From Elysia crispata (Eukaryota; Mollusca; Gastropoda; Plakobranchidae): a stretch of 64,000 nucleotides of DNA. The translations under genes and the position numbers were made by a program. A model generated the notes under the pieces. The model was not told where the DNA came from. It did no database searches and saw nothing but the letters and a program-made list of their open reading frames with translations. Of this stretch, positions 1 to 9,400 are shown piece by piece; positions within the stretch are counted from its first letter, which is position 1; the number at the start of each line of letters is the position of its first letter. The stretch spans positions 442,501-506,500 of the forward strand of contig JAWDGP010002216.1 in assembly GCA_033675545.1 (NCBI GenBank), read 5' to 3'.

Positions 1-560
1 CAAGACAATGCGCCAGTGATCTGCCCCAAATCTTACATCACTGAAATTTACTCAAAACACATGGCACCCATTCAAATTATCCCAATTGTGAAAATTTGTC
101 AATAAACCTAGGATACGCTTGTTGTTGAAGAACAGGGTAGATTGTTTCAAACTTGACCTAGGCTTTGATTTCAAAGAGTGACTTAATGGTTTCGCCTGTG
201 CTTAACCATCATAGCGGGAAGAAAAAAAAAAAGCAATGGAAAACTGCATGGTTTCCCCAAACGATTGTATTTTGATCGAAAAAAAAAAAAAAATCTAAAT
301 TCTATTTTTAGGCCTGGCTGATGTCACTGTTTTGCACTCACGTTACCCGGATGTCAGGTACTGACGAAGAAGAGTTCTCTCACATAAGCCACAGAAGAAT
401 GAACAAGAATCTCGGGTTATGAAGGCAGGGGAAAACACACAGAAGCAGCCTATCTATACTCTTTGATTATACGGAGATCAAATCCAATTAAATTTCCTTT
501 TTGTGTGGAGGTCTGTTTCAAATCGTCAAAATTACAGTTTAAGCGTCCACAGCATAAAAA
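1..560. other. Upstream flank / 5' UTR of the RAD6 gene
   Basis: No coding region is visible before the ATG at 561. The stretch has A-runs near 221-230 and 279-292 and no recognisable mobile element. The promoter and transcription start must lie here or upstream of the window, but I see no convincing TATA box or initiator, so I do not place them. Confidence 0.5.
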
Positions 561-3396
561 ATGACGACCCCTGCCCGAAGGCGGCTAATGAGGGACTTCA
601 AAAGGTAGGCTAAGGCTGAAGTGAAATCTCTCCAGTCTAGATCTAGATCCTATGACGTGAAATCTCTCCAGTCTAGATCTAGATCTAGATCTAGATCCTA
701 TGACGTGAAATCTCTCCAGTCTAGATCTAGATCTAGATCCTATGACGTGAAATCTCTCCAGTCTAGATCTAGATGACTCGTCTTTTTCCAAGCTCAAATC
801 TAGAAGGGATAGTAACTTTATTTTTCAGACTCTACATCTAATTATCTAGATTTCTAGATATTGATCTTTCCTAGATTTAGATCAGGTTGGATTTTATTTT
901 GAATCAATGATGAAGAATCTAGATCTAGATCTAGAAACTAGATCTAGAATCAATAAATTATATAAAGTTAAAACTCTAGAGGCTCTAGAATTTGATCTAG
1001 ATCTAGTTCCTGGAGATAGATCCAGATCTAGATCCAGTTCTAGAAGTCTCTGGAAGTTCAAGATGTAGGCTAGTTCTACTCAGAAGCACAAGGAAACAAG
1101 GTCTACATCTAGATAAGATCTATTTTCTAGATCTCGATTTGGATTTATAACCAAGAATCTACCTAGATCTAGTTTTTTTTTATCTAGATCTTGATCTAGA
1201 GATTCTAGTTTGAAAAATGAATTTAGAATGTTCACAATTTAATCTCTTGATAGATTTAAAATTCAGATTACAGGACAAAAATTTCAAAGAATCACTCATG
1301 ATGATTCGGGTTACACGTTGTAATTCTAATTCAGAATCCCAAGCCAAATATACTCAAACTTCAAAGACAATTTCATGACGGGAGTAATGCTATAATTATT
1401 ACAATGTAAAGCCTAGATTTCAAAGCTGACTTAAATTCTTATTTAAGAAATTTTTATTTAGAATTAGATCTAGATCTAGATTACATTTTAGTTATCTAAA
1501 ACAAAATAAAAGGTTTTGTAAAGCATTGCACTGTTGACTTCCTCACCCTCTAAAGACGTGCACTTTTTCAGTTTTTTGATAGCCGATCAACTTCGATCTA
1601 TATTGACACTGTTTTATTTAGTAGTATAGTGTTTTTATTTCAAGCCTGAGAACTTAGTCTTGTTTATTGAAATCAGCCCGCTTTGTGAGGAAAGTGTCCT
1701 TGAACTTGTGTGGCCTAGATTTTTCTACTTAAGTTAGCACAGTAATGATCTTGTCATCCCTTGTTTACTTTTGCTTTGATTGGTTGCTATTTTATAGCGC
1801 ATTACTCGTCACGTATCAAGAACATTCTTTTATGAACTATGTTATTCCTTTTCTAGATAATTCGATAAGATTTAGTGTAAATAAAGAGTCGAATTTGTGT
1901 CCAGTCAGTCTACCTACAGTGTTTAAGAGTCAACTTTTTGTCAATGTACAGTGATTATAAAGTCCACCTCTTGCATTGAATTAAAAATGTTTGCAAGTTT
2001 TACAAGCGAACTTCAGACTTATTTTCAACGGACAAGTTGAGCGACTGGCTATGGATATTTTCATACGCCGAGACAAAGCCAAACAGATCACCACAAAAAT
2101 CTGTTACACTGGGGCCTTTTCCGTGAAAAAATCTACAAGTTTAGCGCAGCAGAGAACATTTAGATCTAGAGATCTAGATTAGATGTAGCTAGAATCTAGT
2201 ATTGAGCGCTCTGCTTGCCTCATTCATCAGGTCTAAATTTAGATCTAGAATCGGAGTTGCTCAAGGCCAGCTGTGTGTCCTGTGTAAACCATGTCGTGTG
2301 TTTTTACTTGAGTATTTGGAGCAACTCTATTAATTTTTCATATAGCACTCTTAGCTGATAAGACTCCATTATGATGTCCATTCAAGAAATTAAAGAGATA
2401 GCTGAAGAACTGCAGTTTCGAGGAGATAAAAAGAAAAATGTTATTGAATAAATTGAGAAGTGGCTCAAATAATAAGATCAGATGGAACAGAGAGAAGCAG
2501 AAGCTAAACTTCAAGCTGAGAGGGAACAGAAAGAAGCTCAACTACAAACTGAAGAGAAGTTTAAGATGAGGAATTGAGGACACAAGCTGAAGCTCTACTC
2601 GACCACAGGTTATCAGCCGACATGTGTGCGGCCCTCAGATGTCCACAAAACTGCTTTCGTGACAATGGGTCAACATTACAAGTTTCTGTGGATGCTATTC
2701 GATGTGATAAACTCAGGCATGACCATGAAAAGAGCAGTGCGACGACTTCTGGAGGGAATGGACAACTTGGTGGACTACATGGATGATTTGCTGGTGCATA
2801 CCAAGGCATGGGAGGAACACTGATAGAAAGCAGTTAACCTAGTTGCAAGACCAACAAAGTGTGAACGAGGTGTTCAGATAGCAACCTTTAAAAGCGATTT
2901 TCTCATATTGTCATAACTCAGGCTATAATTTAGATACCTTTAAAATTTAAAGATCAAAATGACCAAGAACATCTCAACTACAAAATGATGTAAAAATTAA
3001 GTTTTCACATCCTGACGGATTTCCTCAGACTCCGTCATATTTGTTTCTGGAGATCCTATTCGGAGATAAAGGCATTGTACAACTGAGGCGAGAGAGTCAG
3101 TGAACTGAACTTGAATCAAAGTCACTATTAACTAGACTTCCCTTACCCTCTTGCTTTAATTATTATTACCTCTCCACCTATAACAGAATTTTCCCCAACT
3201 TTTTGCAGTTGCAACGTCTCCTTGTTACAACATCGTTGGCAAGTAAATTTGTGTCCCTTGGCCCTGTGAGGTTTCTCACATTTTGATTTAATAAAATTGG
3301 CGGTTTCTTTAGATATTTAAGAATGAAAATTTCAATGAAGTTGTAGGTCAATGCACTAGCCAATGATGAAACTGAAAATTTTTAAAACAAATGATA

Positions 3397-3473
<77 letters not shown>

Positions 3474-6400
3474 TATGTATGCATTTAGTCGTGTTTAGTA
3501 AATTGAAGAGATTTCTAGCAAACAATTTTCTTCTCCTTTTTGCCATGGCAGTTTAAGGCCCTGTTAAGTTAAATGTTAGGAAATATTGAAATCAGTCCGC
3601 TTGTACATTTTATTTTTATTAATGTTCATTTTCCTCTCATAGACAAGGGACAAAATTAGCAGATGAGAGATAACACAGGACAAACATTTACAGACTGATT
3701 TTAATATTCTAATGTTTCACTTCACATGACCTTATACTGCCATGAAAAATAAATCTGTCAAATATTTTTGTACTAGGAACAATGAAAACATTAAGTTGCA
3801 ACATATACATTTAAAAATAGTAGTTTCTTTTTATATTGATTCTTGATTCTTAGCTTATGGGGGTTCAAGTATTGGATGAGTGAAATTTAGATTTCTCTTC
3901 TAAATTGTTATGACACAAATATTATATATTCAGGAATGTAAGAGAGCATTTGTCCAGCATCATGCTCTTTTCTAATATGATGCATACTATTTTATTTGCC
4001 AGTGTAATTTTACCTGTTTTATTTTAATCTCCTTGATTAAGTAGGTTTGCATATTCTTTAATAGTGAACAGCTGCTCAATATTCGAGGATATCTTAGGAC
4101 CAAGGGAAGAGTTTTATTATTTTGCTGGGAGTTTTTTTTTTCGTCTTTTTTTTTTTTTTTTTTTAATGTTGGGTATTTTTCTCTGATATGAATACTACAC
4201 AATTTTATATGAAAGCAAATGTTGTCTGTTTGAGAATTCCTCTTTGAAAGCTTCTGGGATCGTCATAACTTCCCCTATCTGATTACAGGCTGCAAGAAGA
4301 TCCTCCTGCAGGGGTCAGTGGGGCCCCATCTGACAACAATATTATGCTGTGGAATGCGGTTATTTTTGGGTGAGTATGAAAGAGCCTACGATCAGTGCAA
4401 TGTTCAAATTTAAGTCCCTTAATTTGTGCATCATAACATTTTTATTCATCTATGACCCTTGTCATAAGTTTGCACTTGTAATACAAATATTTTTATCAAC
4501 ACTCATCATTTCTAAAGCCCATGAACTTTACCCATGAGCAAAAAACATTTAAGAAGAAAAAAAACATAACCCATGAGTTAATGCTCATGTATATTATCAT
4601 ATTGGGGCGTTTTTGTATGATTTCTTTTCTTCACTAACACTTACTTAGCTACTTTGAATATTATACAGGGTTGCCAGTTATCAGGCTAAAGCCGGAAATC
4701 CGGCTTTTAATATGTATTAAATATTTTGATGTTAATATCTTATCTTTTCACTATGAATATGAAACACAACGCTAAGAATTTTATCCCGAAAAAATTTCAG
4801 GCTTTTTGTCAGAGCTTGTAGGCAATCCTGATTATAGTAATTCTAAAAGTTGCCCTGAGATAATGTGCACTGTGTGCCTTACTTAACAGCTTGGAAGATT
4901 ATTTTTATATATATTTCAAATTTCTTTTTTGCAATGGACTGCAAAGTGAAAGTTATGGCTTGTTGAATTGACCTCTACAAAAACATTGATGTAAACAGGT
5001 AAAAGCCCAGTCAATTTCTGCTTAACAAATTCATCAAAATGTTAACAGTAATTCATTTGCTTTTAATATTTACCCTCATAGGCCCCATGACACACCTTTT
5101 GAAGATGGAACATTCAAATTGACCATTGAATTCACTGAGGAATACCCTAACAAGCCACCCACAGTTCGATTTATTTCAAAGATGTTTCATCCCAACGGTA
5201 AGCATTTTCACTCAAACATGTAAAAATTCACTTCTTGCGCGAATTAACATTCTTCTTTAATCGTATGTTACACAATATCATCTTTCCCACTATCCATGTA
5301 TGCTAGGCGTGTCCAAACTTTTCGCAAAGAGGGCTAGATTTGGTGGCATGAAAATGTGTGGGGGCTGACCATTCAGCTTGAGATTCTTTGAACCATTAAG
5401 ATGTTATTATTATAATTTTATGACAGAGGTTTTGGGCCAGTTTAAATTTGAACATGGGCCAGACTTTGGATGTGCTTGATATATGCATTGTGACAATTCA
5501 ATTCTCTCATCTATTCACTGAGGAACCAAGGAGTAGTCAAGTGACCAAGCAGTTTATGCATTTTCCAATAGTTACTTTGCAGATGTACATGTGTGTGGTT
5601 TTTGTTTTGTTTTTTTCATTATTTTTTGCACCTTGCATTCATGTTGACATTAACTTTTTATTTTTCTCATCGCACACCACATGGGAGGCTTCATAACTTC
5701 TGCTTGGCCTGATCTGTACCTCTCTATTGAAAACAATAGCCAGCCACCTCACCATTTTAAGAGGGGCCTCATAATTTCAATCACTTTGTCTATTAAATTA
5801 GATGGAGCTGCTGGTATTATAACAATAAAATAATCATTTGCTCTATAACCTAAACTCGTCATGTGTGCACATAGTTTTTTCAATAATGCAGAGGTTTATG
5901 TAAAAATTAAAGTTATATCGTTTTAAGTTTGCTGGCAGCAGATTAAAAAGCTCATCCTATTTCCATTATTTTCAATGAATTCAAATCGTATATTCTTTGA
6001 CCTTCTTTGAATTTGATAATTCATTAAATACTACTGAATATATTTTACTATGATGAGTAAGAATTCGGTGAAAGATATAGTACAGCAATGTTAATGGGAA
6101 GAAAAAAAAAGTTACAATAAGCTAAATTGCTAATCAAATTGTTATAAGATGTTTATTTTGAATGGTGATATTAAAGCAGTGTAATAGTTTACTTACAAAT
6201 TCCTGCTAATAAAATTGTGATGGAAAAATAAGTGTAATACCATAAAATCCTCAACCATTATCTTTTCAAGTAAATCAATATTACAGATGACAATGGATAC
6301 ATAAATAATTAAAAGATTTTCCCAATTGTTTCTTGTGAAACTCTCATTTGAGATATTTATTGGTCTTGGAATTTAGGAATTTCCACATCTTTTTGTTTTT

Positions 6401-9400
6401 ACACATGACAGTCTGAATCTCTAGCTTTGCTCTATAAATATGCTGTCTTATTTAATATGTAGGGTTTGTGTTTTGTCTTGTATTATACTTTGATGTTGTG
6501 ACCATAGAGCCTCAATATTTTCCTACTGTCTACCTACCACCCCACCTGCTTTTCTAATTGCTTTATTTAATATTTCTCTATCATGTGTTTAAAAATATTT
6601 GCAATAATATGTTGTTGATATCAAGAGATCATGTTTTTCTTAAGCAGCGCATGACAGAATTTTTTTTTTTTTCATTATATTTTCTGTGCTCTGACTCCAA
6701 ATAAGTTTGTCACCAATAGATACCTGGAATAATTTAAATAATGGATACACTTGACACTTTTAACTTGTAGCTATATCATCGCATATATCTGTACTGCATT
6801 GACTACACCAAAGGACTTGACAGTACAATAAGGTGAAATAATCTCGCACCTAACACAACTGAAGATAAACGGAAAAGATTTTCGGATGATCAAAAATTTC
6901 TACTGAGAATAGACAAGCTGCAGTGGGAGTTGATTGGAAAATCAACTCATTTTTAAAAAATGAAGCACAGTGTCAGAGAAAAATGTGTGCTTTTTCCCAG
7001 ACCTTTTTCTCTCTCTACAGTGAAATGATTATGCAAAACCTAGGATACCCAGGAAATTAAAGTAGGAGGGCACAACATAAACAACTTGAGATACCTGGTG
7101 ACATTTTATTAATTGCAGAAAATAAAGAAGACCTTCAACAATTGGTAGACATTGTTGAAGAAGAAAGCTGGAAAGAAAGGGTGGGAATTGAATAGCAAAA
7201 AGACAGATGTAATGGTCATCATTCAAAAAAATGAGTGTCCATAGATCAACATTTTTATCAACGAAAATTAACTCAAGCAGAGGGATCAGTTCAAATACTT
7301 GGGTACTTCAATATCAAATGATGGACCCCAATAACACCGGTATTGCATCAAGAGTAGCGCAAGCAAAAAAGAGGTTGCAAAGAATGAAATCGGTACTAAC
7401 AAATAAACACCTCCATTCTTACAAAAAGAATAGCCCTGGAGTGTTATTTGGACCCATTCTGGTGAATGGATTCGAGGCCTGGATAATTTCAAAAGTTTGG
7501 GGGGAAAAAAATGAAGATAACAGAAATGTGGTTCCTACTGAGAATGCTCAAATCTCGTGGACTGCAAAGATATCAAAGGAAACAATGTGTTAAGAAGCTG
7601 ATCACTCAAATAGAATGCATAAACACCAGGCAACCTTTTTTGGCCATGTGATGAAACGAGAGAAACTTGAATATTTTGTGACAATCGGAAGAATGGAAGG
7701 AAAATGCAGCTGGACAATACAGTGAAAAAAGATGTTGGATAGACTCTAAAAGTAAGACGAATGGCAGATGCACTAAAAATAACTAGAGATAGAGATGTGT
7801 GGAAAGTCATGGGCATGCATTTGATTGATTGATATCACCATGATTGAACTCTGTTTTATGATAGTCGATCTATAGTTTCATCTTCATTCGGATGAAGGTT
7901 TTTTTTTTTTGGTAACAGTTTTCAATTGCTCTTTTTTTTTTTATAAACTTATTTAAATTTAAAGTTCAAATATACTTACTGTACATTTTCCATTTCCTAA
8001 GTGCAGACTGAGATATGAGTGGGAGGGGAGGAGTGGTAGTGGTTAAGGAGATATTTTTAGGTTGAAGCCACCACTCACAGTGTCAGTTTATCAAGTCTTA
8101 TTTTTACTGCACTGAGTTCTTTTTCTCAAGGCAAAGATGGCCAACATTTTTATTGAGGAAAATACATTCTTGAGCATCATTAAATTTATTAGGTCTGAAA
8201 CTTCAAAACTATATCAAAGGATTTTCTTTAGAATAGGATTATCTCATAGGGGAAAACCTTCACATGTGAATCATTGAATAGCTTTTTTTCTTCACACCGC
8301 AAACACCAGATTGTTTCATGCATCTCTCTTAATTCAAATCATTCAATATAGTACAATATTCATGCTCAATCCAGTTACATTGATATTAGTTTGTCTCTAT
8401 AAAACTGAACGTTTCCCTTTAAGATATTTTGTTTAACTTTAAAATTATCAAAATTCTTGTGGTTAAATCTCTTCACCATCGTACCTAAATCCCTGATCAT
8501 TCATCGACCAAACAATAATTTTATGTTGTTTTATCTTCTTTTAATGTTTTACTTAGTGTACGCTGATGGAAGTATATGTTTAGACATCCTACAAAACAGA
8601 TGGAGCCCAACCTATGATGTATCTGCAATTTTAACTTCAATCCAAGTAAGTAATTGAGGTCAAAGCAGTTAAAAGGTCAACTTGTGCCCAATTGTTTTCA
8701 ATATCAAATCTTCCCACAGTCGCAAAGTCAATTGCGATTTGCTCCACAAAAATAAAAAATAAAAATGAACAGAGCCTTTGTGTTTTATGTCTTCTATGAA
8801 ATAAAGGAATGCTGAATATGATTTTTAAATTTGTATTGTTGAAATGTTGAATTAGATTGCATCATGTTTCTAAATATGATTGAGTCATAAGCAAAATGTG
8901 TACATGTATTAATACTTCAAACAAAACAAATAAGAACACCTGGTACTGATGTCTGCTTAATCTGAAGTGATGATAATCCAGATGATATCTAGAGGGCTGT
9001 TCCTAAAAGACTCAACTCTTTTTCACTTAAAAATCTCATTCACAAAGAACATGACATTGAAAGAAAAATTATATTATTACATAACATACAGTTGCAAAAA
9101 GCAAACATGCATAGAAGAACATTGTTTTACATTTTACTAAGCTATGTGGCGGAACAAATGCTTTTGAATAGCTTTTTTAAAAGTTTCTTCTGAATTTGTG
9201 TCTCTCAGTTGCTGTGCTAGTAATTTAAAGGGCTCATTCCACACTTGAATAGCAATTGATTTTGTGCCGAATGGTCAACTGGACTAACCCCTTAATAAAA
9301 TTTATTCTGTTTTGTGTGTCAAGAAAAAATACAAGAATTACCATAATAATTTTAGGCAAGCTCAACACAAATTGACAGGAAAATATAGTCATGTCCAAAT

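Noticed and set aside
585-797. Minus-strand serine-arginine open frame
   Set aside because: It is the translation of the AGATCT minisatellite in an intron, with no flanking gene structure.
1745-2182. Two plus-strand frames of 63-69 codons in RAD6 intron 1
   Set aside because: No motif, no splice support, and they overlap the repeat field.
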